Part shown: positions 26,068-35,006 of the stretch, piece by piece
Numbering within the stretch: the stretch's first letter is position 1
Layout of the letters: the number at the start of each line of letters is the position of its first letter
From: an uncultured Collinsella sp.
GTDB lineage: Bacteria > Actinomycetota > Coriobacteriia > Coriobacteriales > Coriobacteriaceae
Direction of reading: 5' to 3'
DNA length: 64,000 nucleotides
Assembly: GCA_937925715.1 (NCBI GenBank)
Contig: CALAMG010000009.1
Coordinates: 49,721-113,720, forward strand
Notes under the pieces: generated by a model
Database searches by the model: none
Seen by the model: only the letters and a program-made list of their open reading frames with translations
Told to the model about the DNA's origin: nothing
Position numbers and translations under genes: made by a program

Positions 26068-27450
26068 TTACTTAAGCTCGGGCCAGTAACCCTTGTTGGC
26101 CTCGATCATGTCGTCGAGAACCTCCTTGGCGACCTTCATCGACGGCACGGTCTTGTTGAGCGTAAAGGCCTTGAGCGCCTTCTCGTACGAACCCTCGATC
26201 GTAGCCTCGACAATGAGCTTCTCGGAGTTCAGCTGCTGCATCATGAGGCCCTGCTGGAACAGCGGAATGTTGTCGCGGCTGATGACCTCGGGGCCGTTCT
26301 TGCCAATGTAGGCAGGCAGCTCGACCATAGCGTCGTAGGGCATGTTGGGGATGGCGCCCTTGTTCTCGCAAATGACCAGGAAGCGCTGCTTGGTGTCGTT
26401 CTTCAGAGCGATAGCCAGATCGGCAATCCAGTCGCCGTGGCTGCCCGCATAGAACGTGCTCTCGTCGATCTCGCCCGTCTTCTCGTAATGGTCGATACCA
26501 TCAAAGAGGTTCTTCTCACGCGTCTCCTCAACCTCGTTAGCACGGGTGCGCTCGGGGTTGGAGTGCTCGACGAACTCCTTCTGCTGCAGGTAGTAGTTCA
26601 GATACGTGTTGGGCAGGTACTCCGGGAAGCACTCCATGATCTCGTACTCGCCCTTCCAGACGTAGTACCAGCTGCCCTTGGTGTGGCGGTTCTGCTCGGG
26701 GTGCTCGTCGGTGGCCTCCTCGGGCTTCTTTGCCATGAGCGAGCCCATGCCCTTGAGGTAAGAGTCGGGCAGCAGAATCTCATGCTCCTTGATGTACTCG
26801 CGCAGCTGCGGGAGCACCTCCTCGCCCTTGTGGCGGATCGAGGTGAACCAACCAAAGTGGTTGAGGCCAAAGTAATCGTACTCGACATCCTTCTTGTCGA
26901 TATCGAGCGCGGCGCAAACCACGTCGATGATCGCGATCGGCATGTCGCAGATGTTGATGATGCGAGCGTTGGGACGCAGCACGCGGCAGCCCTCGGAGAC
27001 GATGGCGGCAGGGTTGGAGTAGTTGAGAATCCAGTAGTCCTTCTTGGCGTACTTCTCAACGTCATCGATCAGCTCGACCATGGGGAAGATGGTGCGCATG
27101 CCGTAGGCAAGGCCGCCGCAACCGCAAGTCTCCTGGCCCACGCAGCCGTGACGCAGGGGGATCTTCTCGTCCTGCTCGCGCATGGCGTAGCCGCCCACGC
27201 GCATCTGGGCAAACACGAAGCTGGCATCCGTAAAGGCGGTCTCCTTGTCGGTGGTCACCGTGAGCTTGATGTCCAGGCCAAGGTCCTCGTGCAAAATCCA
27301 GTCCACGAGCACGCCAATCTTGCGCTGGCGCTCCTCGTTGATGTCGTACAGACGGATCTCGTCAACGTCGAGCTCGTCCTTGCGCAGGGCGATGGACTTG
27401 ACGATGCCGGGGGTAAAGGTGGATCCGCCACCACACAGAGTAATGATCAT
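26068..27450 (-). CDS. 6-phospho-alpha-glucosidase, GH4 (MalA/GlvA-type)
   Basis: A 460-residue NAD- and metal-dependent family 4 hydrolase. The N-terminal GGGSTFTPGIVKSI dinucleotide-binding loop, QMRVGGYAMREQDEKIPL, the VGQETCG block, LNYSNPAAIV, the metal cysteine in NICDMP and the metal histidine in LNHFGW correspond closely to maltose-6'-phosphate glucosidase of Bacillus. It opens PTS-imported alpha-glucoside phosphates such as maltose 6'-phosphate, giving glucose 6-phosphate and glucose. The gene starts three bases after the PTS stop and is the last of a four-gene operon. Confidence 0.94.
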   Translation of the reverse strand: MIITLCGGGSTFTPGIVKSIALRKDELDVDEIRLYDINEERQRKIGVLVDWILHEDLGLDIKLTVTTDKETAFTDASFVFAQMRVGGYAMREQDEKIPLRHGCVGQETCGCGGLAYGMRTIFPMVELIDDVEKYAKKDYWILNYSNPAAIVSEGCRVLRPNARIINICDMPIAIIDVVCAALDIDKKDVEYDYFGLNHFGWFTSIRHKGEEVLPQLREYIKEHEILLPDSYLKGMGSLMAKKPEEATDEHPEQNRHTKGSWYYVWKGEYEIMECFPEYLPNTYLNYYLQQKEFVEHSNPERTRANEVEETREKNLFDGIDHYEKTGEIDESTFYAGSHGDWIADLAIALKNDTKQRFLVICENKGAIPNMPYDAMVELPAYIGKNGPEVISRDNIPLFQQGLMMQQLNSEKLIVEATIEGSYEKALKAFTLNKTVPSMKVAKEVLDDMIEANKGYWPELK

Positions 27451-27453
27451 TGT

Positions 27454-29070
27454 TTACTGCTCCTTCTCAATTGCGTTCTCGACTTTGTCGCGCATCTCGG
27501 CGACCTTCATGCCAAAGATGATCTGGATATTGTTGCCGTTGCGGTTGATGCCGCTGTTGGGCACGTGGTTGATGAGGCTCTCATCGATGAGGTCCGGGTT
27601 CTTAACGTTCACGCGGAGACGCGTAAAGCAGTTCTCGAGCTCCTCGATGTTGTCCTTGCCGCCAAGACCTGCGACCAGGTCGGCAATGCCAGCATCGACG
27701 CCCTCTGCGGGAGCCGCGGCAACAGCGCCCTGCTTCACCGCAACAGATGCGGCGGCCTCGCCCTCGGCAACGGACTCGGCGAGCTCGGACTCCTCCTCGC
27801 GACCAGGCGTGTGGAGGTTGAGCTTCTTGATGAGGAAGGTGAAGAGGAAGAAGTACAGCGCGGCGTTGACGACTCCGAGCACCAGCATAACCGGCCAGTT
27901 GGTCTTATCGACACCAAGAACCAGGTTGGAAACCACGATGTTGATGATGCCGCCTGCAGTCGAAGCGGGCACGGAGAGGACCTTGAGCAGGACCAGGAAG
28001 ATGCCGGAAAGAACCGAGTGAACGACAAAGAGCACGGGAGCGGCAAAGACAAAGAGGAAGTCCATGGGCTCGGTCACGCAGGAGAGCACGGCAGTGATGA
28101 TCAGCGGGATGATAACGGCTTTGGTCTTGTCCTTGTTCCCCTTGTAAGCGGTGACGATAAAGGCGAGACCGATGCCGATGTAGGGCCACAGGTTGTTGAA
28201 GGTATAGCTGTTGAAGTAGGTGCTATCGGAGAAGGGCTGGCCCGTCATTGCCATCTCGGCGACACGGATGGGATAAGCGCCGGCGATAACCTGATCACCC
28301 AGCGTCAGGGTGCCGCCCACATCGGAGAACTGGAACGGGGTGTAGATGAGGTGGTGCAGACCGGTGGGAACGAGCAGCTTGTTGAGCATGCCGTAGATAA
28401 ACAGACCGATGTTGCCAGATTCCTTAATAATGCCGGCGACGGAGGAAATGGCGCCCTGGACAGGAGGCCAAACGATGCAGAAGCCTGCGCCCATGATCCA
28501 GGAGATGATGATCATGATCAGGAACGGAAAGCGAACGCCCGAGAACATCGAAAGGGCAATGGGGAACTGCTTGTTCGAGTACTTGTTGAACACGGCACCG
28601 GTGATGCAACCAAGGATGATGCCACCAAACACGCCGGTATCGAGTACCTGGATGCCCATAACGGTGGCCTGGCCGGTTCCGGTAAGACCGAGCATGCCGC
28701 TCGCATCGGCAAGAGAGCCGGTGGCGTTGAGCACGATGTTGTTAGCCTGCAGGAACAGGAAGAACGACATCAGGGCGATCAGCGAAGCATGGCCCTTGTT
28801 CTTCTTTGCCATGGCGCCGGCGATGCCAACGCAGAACAGAATCGAGAGGTTATTGATGATAAACATCAGCGACTGATAGACAACGGCGCCCACAAGCTGG
28901 AACGGACCGGAGCCCAGTACGGGGACCAAAGCGCAGATGGTCTTGTTGGTCAGAATGATGCCCACGATGAGCAGGATGCCGGCAACCGAGAGATACATCA
29001 TCGGCTGAACGATCGACTTCGCGAACACCTCCAACGGCGCTTTGAAATTGAACTTCTTTTTTGCGGTCAT
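27454..29070 (-). CDS. PTS alpha-glucoside-type transporter, IICB subunit
   Basis: A 538-residue permease. The EIIC domain of about ten hydrophobic segments fills residues 1-420 (KSIVQPMMYLSVAGILLIVG; GLHHLIYTPFQFSDVGG), followed by an acidic linker and a IIB domain with the phosphorylated cysteine in LENCFTRLRVNV. It lacks IIA, which is encoded first in the same operon. The start has AAGGGGAG upstream. The 100-base gap from the antiterminator gene is the widest in the operon. Together with the GH4 enzyme it takes up and opens alpha-glucosides such as maltose or trehalose-like sugars. Confidence 0.93.
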   Translation of the reverse strand: MTAKKKFNFKAPLEVFAKSIVQPMMYLSVAGILLIVGIILTNKTICALVPVLGSGPFQLVGAVVYQSLMFIINNLSILFCVGIAGAMAKKNKGHASLIALMSFFLFLQANNIVLNATGSLADASGMLGLTGTGQATVMGIQVLDTGVFGGIILGCITGAVFNKYSNKQFPIALSMFSGVRFPFLIMIIISWIMGAGFCIVWPPVQGAISSVAGIIKESGNIGLFIYGMLNKLLVPTGLHHLIYTPFQFSDVGGTLTLGDQVIAGAYPIRVAEMAMTGQPFSDSTYFNSYTFNNLWPYIGIGLAFIVTAYKGNKDKTKAVIIPLIITAVLSCVTEPMDFLFVFAAPVLFVVHSVLSGIFLVLLKVLSVPASTAGGIINIVVSNLVLGVDKTNWPVMLVLGVVNAALYFFLFTFLIKKLNLHTPGREEESELAESVAEGEAAASVAVKQGAVAAAPAEGVDAGIADLVAGLGGKDNIEELENCFTRLRVNVKNPDLIDESLINHVPNSGINRNGNNIQIIFGMKVAEMRDKVENAIEKEQ

Positions 29071-29169
29071 AGCGGTACTCCCCTTCCTTTTCCGCAAATT
29101 AAGACAGATGTGCCCTAGACAAGACTGTGAACCTTGCCTTATATCAATCGATGTGTGGGCACGTTATGC

Positions 29170-30024
29170 CTAGAGACCAGGTTCTCCAAGCAGGTTAACA
29201 ATGTGGTACGCGAGATAACTCTTCTCGGCATCGGTAACGACAACGTTATAGGTAGACGACAAGTGGGCGGCTATGGCGTCCGCGCACGAGAATGCGCACG
29301 GATACGCCGTTTCATCGATTCGGAACAGCGCGTCGCCATTGATTTGCCCGGCCGCGGGATCGAGCGCTCGCTGTGCGAAAAGCTGCAGGTGACGAACGAA
29401 GCGTTCGTAAGGCAGCGAGGTGTCATCGAGGGTCGTAGCATAGCGCTCAGAAACAATCGCGAGCACGTCGCGAACAAGCTGGACCGAAACAATCAAACGA
29501 TCGGAGCGTTGCGGCATGGTGGCGTTGACGATATGCAGCGTAATGAAACCCTGCTCTTCTTCGCTCATCTGGATGCCCATATACTCCTTGATAATCTGCA
29601 GCGCACGGCCCGCAAGTGCATACTCCTTGCGATAGAACTGCTGAATCTCGAGCAGCAACGGATTCTCACAGGAGACGCCCTTGCGCTCGCGCTCCAAAGC
29701 AAGGCTGATATGGTCTGCGAGAGCGATGAGAATCTTGTCATTGATATCGACATTGAGCTCTCGACGAAGCATCTGAACGATGTCCTCGGAAATCACGAGG
29801 TTGACGGTGGGGATGGACTCCAAAAGATGTGCCAAGCGGTCGATCGTACGCGAATCCTGAGAAGTTCCCTCCTGCAACGCGTAGGTCTTTTCGACCGACG
29901 TCTCATCGATGGCATCGCCGGCATGACGGCCAAAGCAGAGGCCTCGACCGATGACGATGAGCTCGGAGCCATCGTCCGAAGTGACCATTGCGACGTTGTT
30001 GTTAAAAACTCGCTTGATAACCAC
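29170..30024 (-). CDS. BglG/LicT family transcriptional antiterminator
   Basis: A 284-residue antiterminator. The N-terminal RNA-binding CAT domain (VVIKRVFNNNVAMV, IVIGRGLCFGRHAGDAID) is followed by two PTS regulation domains with conserved histidines (LADHISLALER; GFITLHIVNA; YPCAFSCADAIAAHL; YLAYHIVNLL). GTG at 30024 is chosen because family members begin one or two residues before VIKVxNNN. A GGTGGG lies upstream. When sugar is present such proteins bind a ribonucleic antiterminator hairpin. A candidate target precedes the operon at 30581-30667. Confidence 0.94.
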   Translation of the reverse strand: MVIKRVFNNNVAMVTSDDGSELIVIGRGLCFGRHAGDAIDETSVEKTYALQEGTSQDSRTIDRLAHLLESIPTVNLVISEDIVQMLRRELNVDINDKILIALADHISLALERERKGVSCENPLLLEIQQFYRKEYALAGRALQIIKEYMGIQMSEEEQGFITLHIVNATMPQRSDRLIVSVQLVRDVLAIVSERYATTLDDTSLPYERFVRHLQLFAQRALDPAAGQINGDALFRIDETAYPCAFSCADAIAAHLSSTYNVVVTDAEKSYLAYHIVNLLGEPGL

Positions 30025-30041
30025 GGTACCCACCAAAGAAT

Positions 30042-30554
30042 TTACTCGGAAAGCCAGATGACAGGCTCTTTAACAGCAACAGGGCCGGAAGCATGCTCGC
30101 GAAGAGTCGAGTTCTCCGAACGCTCGCACACGATAACGAAGACCGTGGGATCGAAGCCGGCGGCGCGGACCACATCGAAATCGACCTCGACGAGGGCCTG
30201 ACCCGCGTCGACATGGTCACCCTGGGCAACAAGCGCATGGAAGCCCTTGCCCTCAAGTTTAACAGTGTCGATTCCGATATGCAGCATCACCTGAGCGGAG
30301 CTGTCATCGGACATGATGCCCAGCGCGTGCTCAGTCGGAAACAGCGCCGCGACGGTGCCGGAAACAGGAGCGCACACCGTTCCCTCTTGGGGAACCACGG
30401 CAACGCCATCACCCACCGCACGGCTGCTAAAAGCGGGGTCATTGGTTTTTTCTAGATTAACAAGCTCGCCGGAAACAGGGGCGAGGATTTCGAACTCGGA
30501 AGTCGCAGTCGCCTGCTTATCCGAGCCACCCATAAGGCGAGAAAAGAAACCCAT
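30042..30554 (-). CDS. PTS glucose-type IIA (Crr-like) protein
   Basis: A 170-residue stand-alone IIA of the glucose family. The core reads ILAPVSGELVNLEKTNDPAF, then DGVAVVPQEGTVCAPVSGTV, and the phosphorylated histidine is in VMLHIGIDTVKLEGKGFHALV. It passes phosphate from HPr to IIB. It is the first gene of the alpha-glucoside operon, and may also serve the IIA-less beta-glucoside transporter at 14343-15713. The second ATG is used as start. Confidence 0.93.
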   Translation of the reverse strand: MGFFSRLMGGSDKQATATSEFEILAPVSGELVNLEKTNDPAFSSRAVGDGVAVVPQEGTVCAPVSGTVAALFPTEHALGIMSDDSSAQVMLHIGIDTVKLEGKGFHALVAQGDHVDAGQALVEVDFDVVRAAGFDPTVFVIVCERSENSTLREHASGPVAVKEPVIWLSE

Positions 30555-30580
30555 GGTGACATGTCCCTTCATAAATATAG

Positions 30581-30667
30581 CCCAACCAAAATCAATCGAA
30601 TGCGCCCATTGAGACGCACCCGTTCAAAGACTTTGGTTAGGCCCATGTCCGAGGGGACTCGGTAACC
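30581..30667 (-). promoter_or_regulatory. Leader RNA with two mutually exclusive hairpins (LicT-type antitermination)
   Basis: On the minus strand, GGTTACCGAG...CTCGG...CCTAACC (30635-30667) can fold into a RAT-sized hairpin. Its 3' arm CCTAACC is also the 5' arm of a longer stem, CCTAACCAAA (30632-30641) with TTTGGTTGGG (30581-30590), followed by CTATATTTAT. This overlap is the usual antiterminator/terminator geometry, directly upstream of an operon that encodes a BglG-type antiterminator. A candidate -10 (TACAAT) lies at 30693-30698. The hairpin is not a close match to the Bacillus RAT consensus. Confidence 0.6.
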
Positions 30668-30778
30668 TTCCGCATTTCTTTTTACGGGGGTTATTGTAGG
30701 CAACAACAAAGCCAGAATAGTCATTATGACCGGTGAGCGGTATTTTTTCTTCGATAAACGGTATTTAAGCGGCACTTA

Positions 30779-30885
30779 GGGACGTTCTTTTTCTGCCGGC
30801 ACTCGGGGACACTCCTCACTCTGGTGCATTGGGGACAGGTTTGTTTGCACCAGGTTGGTGCAGATTAACCTGGCCCCATTGCACC
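30779..30885. repeat. Two adjoining GGGGAC-family repeats
   Basis: 30779-30815 holds GGGACGTTCTTTTT and CGGGGACACTC, the pair also seen near 19300 and 46500. 30823-30885 is a nested palindrome, GGTGCATTGGGGACAGGTT to AACCTGGCCCCATTGCACC, around GCACCAGGTTGGTGC. A relative of the latter is at 41503-41594. The 343-base gap 30555-30898 otherwise holds only the operon leader. Confidence 0.75.
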
Positions 30886-30898
30886 AATTTCGTATGCG

Positions 30899-31660
30899 CT
30901 AGATAAAGAGCTCGCATTCCTTCCGCACGACGCAAACCTTGCTCAGCATCTGGGAAACAGCGGATAGCTTGTTGGGATCAAGCTTGCGAGCGCCTCGCGG
31001 ACATACGGCAATGCAGCGCATGCAGGAGATGCACGCCTCGCCAGCTGCTCGCTTGGGGTCACCCTTGTCGATAGCACAAACGGGGCACGCCGCGGCGCAT
31101 GCACCGCAGGAGACGCAATCCTCTGTTGCCTCGGGTGCCATGCGGTGACCTCCGGCTTGTTTATAAGGACGGTTGCCGGGAATAGAGGGCTCGGACGCAT
31201 CCTCAGCCAACAGCTTTTGCTGAATTTGCTGCGCAAACTCTGCGAGCTGCGCCTCATCCTGCGCATCCGGACGACCGGCAGCAAACTGTCGCGCAATGGA
31301 ATGTTCTGCAATGGCCGCAACTGCCGCGATCACCCGGAATCCCGCATGCTTCGCAACGTCCTCCAGCTCTACGAGCGTGTCCTCAAACGCGCGGTTTCCG
31401 TATACACAAACCAAAACAGCCCGAGCCCCGTTGCCGCGCACCATGCCCAACCGGTCAGCCACCACAGCCGGGATTCTACCGGCATACGCCGGCACAGAGA
31501 TTACGGCCACGTCGTCCTCAGTCATCGAGACAGCGCTGAAATCTAGCCCGCTATCGGTCAGATCGACGGTAACGGTATTCTTGCCCAGTGCCCCGGCCAC
31601 AAGGCCAGACACCTTCCGCGTTCCACCCGTCGGACTAAACACAATTTCGAATACGCTCAT
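30899..31660 (-). CDS. EFR1-type flavodoxin-ferredoxin protein
   Basis: A 253-residue protein with an N-terminal flavodoxin-like domain (FSPTGGTRKVSGLVAGAL, the FMN phosphate loop; VISVPAYAGRIP) and a C-terminal pair of 4Fe-4S motifs (CVSCGACAAACPVCAI; CISCMRCIAVCP). This EFR1 architecture is common in gut anaerobes and is thought to shuttle low-potential electrons. Its partner is not identified. No operon mate is seen. The ATG at 31660 follows GGGGAGGG. Confidence 0.9.
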   Translation of the reverse strand: MSVFEIVFSPTGGTRKVSGLVAGALGKNTVTVDLTDSGLDFSAVSMTEDDVAVISVPAYAGRIPAVVADRLGMVRGNGARAVLVCVYGNRAFEDTLVELEDVAKHAGFRVIAAVAAIAEHSIARQFAAGRPDAQDEAQLAEFAQQIQQKLLAEDASEPSIPGNRPYKQAGGHRMAPEATEDCVSCGACAAACPVCAIDKGDPKRAAGEACISCMRCIAVCPRGARKLDPNKLSAVSQMLSKVCVVRKECELFI

Positions 31661-31875
31661 CGAGACACCCTCCCCTACGCCTGGCAACGCGTCAAGCCGC
31701 TTTCACATTCAGACAGAGTATACGGCGCATGGGGGGGAGCTCCCCGTTTTGGTGCGCTAGGCAGCCCGATACACCAACCCATACTGCCCGCCTTTTCGGT
31801 TTGCATAATTCCCGGTACAGATTGCATATATTTACTGGATACCGCCGCGTTCTCCTGAGGTACCCCATCCTGGCC

Positions 31876-32110
31876 CGTGCAAAAAACGGAGTATTCTGCA
31901 ACGTAACCACGCCAGCACCGCCGCGGGTGGGCAAAACTGTAGGGCGCCGTATCATTTTAAGTCCCGACATGGCGAGAATGACGCGCCCCTGCTCCGGAAA
32001 ACGGCGAAATCTGACTCGGAACGCTCGCTAGGGATATCCGAAGGCCACCGTTGGCGACGTCGAATCATATGCAGACAACTCGAACTGCAGAATACTCCAA
32101 AAAATGCACG
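31876..32110. repeat. ~235-bp element with inverted ends, second copy
   Basis: Left end 31876-31896 and right end 32090-32110 repeat the ends of the element at 9389-9624 with the same spacing. The left flank GGTACCCCATCCTGGCC also resembles GGTGCCCCACCTTGGAC at the first copy. The whole 31661-32215 gap has no convincing gene. Confidence 0.65.
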
Positions 32111-32215
32111 GCGCACCCCATAGGACCCATTGCTGCATGGCGGAAAATAGGTCCTCAGCATCCCCCAGATGCATTCCCGAGAACATCACGTTTGAATTAG
32201 CGATGGACACGGCAA

Positions 32216-32250
32216 ACAAAAGGGCCCGAGCGTTATTTGCTCGGGCCCTT
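32216..32250 (-). terminator. Rho-independent terminator of the DEAD-box helicase gene
   Basis: AGGGCCCGAGC and GCTCGGGCCCT form a perfect 11-bp stem, followed on the minus strand by TTTTGTTTG, 33 bases past the stop. Confidence 0.93.
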
Positions 32251-32282
32251 AGCTTGTCTCACGCTAGCGGGCGATGCGTATG

Positions 32283-34499
32283 TTACTTGCGCTTGCCGCC
32301 GCCGTCACCGGGGCGACGGGAGCTGCCGCCGCGCTTGCCGCCACGACTATTGCCATAGCTACCACGATTATCGCGACCGCCGGCACGGCCGCCGCGGGAG
32401 CCGGCCTGGTTGCCGCCACGCCCGCCACGATAGCCGCCACGACGCTCCTCGCGGGTATCGTCGTAGTTGCGCCAGTCATCGCGACGATCGCGGCTGGCAC
32501 GCGGATCGCGGCGATCGCGCGACTCGTTAGAGCGGCCAGCACCGCTGCGGCTGCCATTGCCACGAGTGCCCTCGCGATGCTCGCCGCCACGGCCACCGCG
32601 CTCATCAAAGCGCTTGCCGCCACGGAACTCGCCGCCGCGAGTACCACGCTCGCCACGCGAACCGCGGCCCTCGCCGCCACGGCGCTCATCACGGCCACCG
32701 CGCTCGTCATCACGACCGGAACGACGGCGGTCGCCCTCGCGCTCGACACGACGACGACCGCCGCGGTCCTCGTCCTCACGACGACGGCGGTGTGCCTCGC
32801 CCTGGAACTGCTTGGCACGACGCTCGGCACGGTTGCCGCGCGCAGGCTGCTCAGCGGCACCAGCACCGCCGCGCTCCTCGGCAGCTACCTCGCGAGCCAC
32901 GCTCTCAACAGCCTCGTCCACGCGAGCCTGAACGCCCTCGCGCACGCGGGTCTTGCCGCCGCGCTTGGGACGGCTCGGACGCTCGCCATCGCCACGGCGC
33001 TCGTCGCGACCGCGGTTGGAACGACCGGCCACATCGCCGTAATCGTCGCCGTTGCGCTTGCCATCGCGACGCGCCTGCTCAAGCTTCTTCTTGCTCTTGG
33101 ACTTGCCGCGTTTAGTCTTCTTCACCTTAAAGGCCGCAGGGTCGCGCTCGGGATCAACCGCAGGCGGGTTGGGACCCACATGCAGGTCGCCGGCCTCGTA
33201 GATGTCGGCGGTCTTGTCCATGAGCTTCTCGATCTCGTAGAACTCATCGACGTCCTGCTCGGTCACAAACGTGATAGCCCAGCCCAGCTCGCCGGCGCGG
33301 CCCGTACGGCCAATGCGGTGGATATAGTCGGTCGGCTCGGCCGGCACGTCAAAGTTCACGACGTAACGCACGTCGCTGATGTCGATGCCGCGGGCAAGGA
33401 CATCGGTTGCCACCAGCACGTCAACGGTGCCGTCGCGGAAGGCCGAAAGCGCGCGCTCGCGCTGGGCCTGGCTGCGGTTGCCGTGAATCGCAGCGGCCTT
33501 GATGCCCTTGCGCTCCAGACGACGGCAGCAGCTGTCGGCACGGTGCTTGGTACGCATAAAGACGATGGTGCGCTCCGGGCCCTCCTTCTTGAGGAACTCG
33601 GGCAGCAGGTTGTTCTTGGCCTCAATGGACACCGGGAACACAAACTGGTCGACGGTGTCGGCGGTCGACGTGGCGGGCGCGATCTCCACGCGGGCCGGGT
33701 CGCTCACCAGGTCGGTGATCTCACCCACGGCCTCCTCGTCGAGGGTCGCCGAGAACAGCAGTGTCTGACGCTCGGCCGGCGTCTCGCGCACAATGCGGCG
33801 GACGGCGGGCAAAAAGCCCATGTCGAGCATACGATCGGCCTCGTCGAGCACCAGGACCTTAACCTCATCCAGGTGGCAGGCACCCTGCTCGATCAGATCG
33901 ACCAGACGGCCCGGCGTGGCAACCAGGATATCGCAGCCGTACTTGAGTGCCGCGGTCTGCGGCTTGTAGCTCACGCCGCCCACGACGGTCACGGCAACAT
34001 GGCCGGTGACGTCGGCGATCTTGCTCGCGACCTCGTCGATTTGCTGGGCAAGCTCGCGCGTAGGGGTGATGACGAGCATCACGGGGCCGCGGCTGTTGCC
34101 CTCGGGCTTTTTAGCACCGCGACGACGGTTGCGGCCGCCGCGCTCGCGCACGGGTTTGGGAGGAGCGATGTGCTCCAGATTGTTCATGGTCGGCAGCAAA
34201 AAGGCGGCCGTCTTGCCGGTGCCGGTCTGAGCGGCGGCAAGCAAGTCGCGGCCCTCGAGCACCACGGGGATCGAGCCGGCCTGAACGGGCGTCGGCGCCG
34301 TGTAGCCTAGGTTCTCGATGGCATGAAGCATCTCGTCGGAAAGGCCCAGCTCGTCAAAGGCGGGCAGGTTCTCAGTCGCGGACTCGACGGTCTCGGCGGC
34401 GCTAGCCTCGTCGGCAGCATCGAAGGCAGCCTGGGTCATGGCCTCGCGAGTCTCGTCCAGAATCTCGGCGTCGGTGACGTCGGATACAGAATTACGCAT
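32283..34499 (-). CDS. DEAD-box RNA helicase with long RG-rich tail
   Basis: A 738-residue ATP-dependent RNA helicase. The core contains Q motif (FDELGLSDEMLHAIENLGY), Walker A AQTGTGKT, PTRELAQQ, VLDEADRML (DEAD), SATLD, and HRIGRTGRAG. Residues from about 440 on are a basic, low-complexity tail of RGG/RDDR/GGR repeats, as in CsdA/RhlE-type helicases that remodel ribosomal or mRNA structures in the cold. The tail's biased codons create a long antisense open frame that is not a gene. The ATG at 34499 has AAGGAAC upstream. Confidence 0.95.
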   Translation of the reverse strand: MRNSVSDVTDAEILDETREAMTQAAFDAADEASAAETVESATENLPAFDELGLSDEMLHAIENLGYTAPTPVQAGSIPVVLEGRDLLAAAQTGTGKTAAFLLPTMNNLEHIAPPKPVRERGGRNRRRGAKKPEGNSRGPVMLVITPTRELAQQIDEVASKIADVTGHVAVTVVGGVSYKPQTAALKYGCDILVATPGRLVDLIEQGACHLDEVKVLVLDEADRMLDMGFLPAVRRIVRETPAERQTLLFSATLDEEAVGEITDLVSDPARVEIAPATSTADTVDQFVFPVSIEAKNNLLPEFLKKEGPERTIVFMRTKHRADSCCRRLERKGIKAAAIHGNRSQAQRERALSAFRDGTVDVLVATDVLARGIDISDVRYVVNFDVPAEPTDYIHRIGRTGRAGELGWAITFVTEQDVDEFYEIEKLMDKTADIYEAGDLHVGPNPPAVDPERDPAAFKVKKTKRGKSKSKKKLEQARRDGKRNGDDYGDVAGRSNRGRDERRGDGERPSRPKRGGKTRVREGVQARVDEAVESVAREVAAEERGGAGAAEQPARGNRAERRAKQFQGEAHRRRREDEDRGGRRRVEREGDRRRSGRDDERGGRDERRGGEGRGSRGERGTRGGEFRGGKRFDERGGRGGEHREGTRGNGSRSGAGRSNESRDRRDPRASRDRRDDWRNYDDTREERRGGYRGGRGGNQAGSRGGRAGGRDNRGSYGNSRGGKRGGSSRRPGDGGGKRK

Positions 34500-34770
34500 A
34501 TGTTGTTGTTCCTTATCTGCACGCGCTATGGGCACGGCATGCGGCCGCGCGGGCGTGCTTGGTAGTGCGCTAATACATACAAAAACGGGTGCGCACAGAG
34601 AGGACGTTGCTCAGCACGCTGGCGATCGCTTTGGCAGCCCTATCACGCGCCGTCCAGACGCAGCAGCTCTAAGCGATGGAGCAGATTCGCCGCCGGTTAG
34701 TATACCCGTGCTTCGCATGCCCCCACGTAAACCACAGATGACGAGGCGGACGAGGTGGGCCTGGCCGATT

Positions 34771-34827
34771 GTGTCAATCTGTAACAGATGCAGGGCAAAA
34801 CCGGGTCCAAATGTTACAGAACAAGAC
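34771..34827. repeat. Single TGTAACA/TGTTACA palindrome unit
   Basis: ATCTGTAACA, a 25-base centre, then TGTTACAGA, as in the arrays at 43743, 45145 and 52926. Outer arms are slightly decayed. Confidence 0.85.
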
Positions 34828-34893
34828 AGAGGGGGATTTCCGTTCAGTCCAACCAAAATCTCTCGGTCTTCCTGCAATTTCGAACATGTGGCC

Positions 34894-34899
34894 TATAAT
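34894..34899 (+). promoter_or_regulatory. TATAAT -10 box upstream of the FHA gene
   Basis: A perfect -10 hexamer, 108 bases before the GTG start, implying a 100-base leader. No clear -35 is seen. Confidence 0.45.
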
Positions 34900-35006
34900 G
34901 TTGCTTTGGTTACGCTATATATTGCGCAACCATTTAATACGTCGCCCACCGGGGGCCATTAATTCCTATCGCCATATTGGCTAGGAAGCAATCAAAGGAG
35001 GTATCC

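Larger units (their letters stand above)
34500..35006. other. Divergent intergenic region (helicase / FHA gene)
   Basis: 507 bases with no convincing gene. It holds one TGTAACA palindrome (34771-34827), the promoter of the FHA gene and a small hairpin GGTTACGC/GCGCAACC around 34908-34931 in its leader. Promoters for the helicase gene should lie near 34520-34620 but are not clear. Confidence 0.5.

Noticed and set aside
26044..29118. 1024-codon open frame on the plus strand
   Set aside because: It lies opposite the GH4 and PTS genes, which have clear family motifs. Its composition (long His/Asp/Gly/Val runs) is typical of antisense frames in high-GC DNA.
32274..34310. 678-codon open frame rich in Ala/Thr on the plus strand
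   Set aside because: It is the antisense of the RG-rich helicase tail. Runs of Ala, Thr and Ile reflect biased codons of the real gene.
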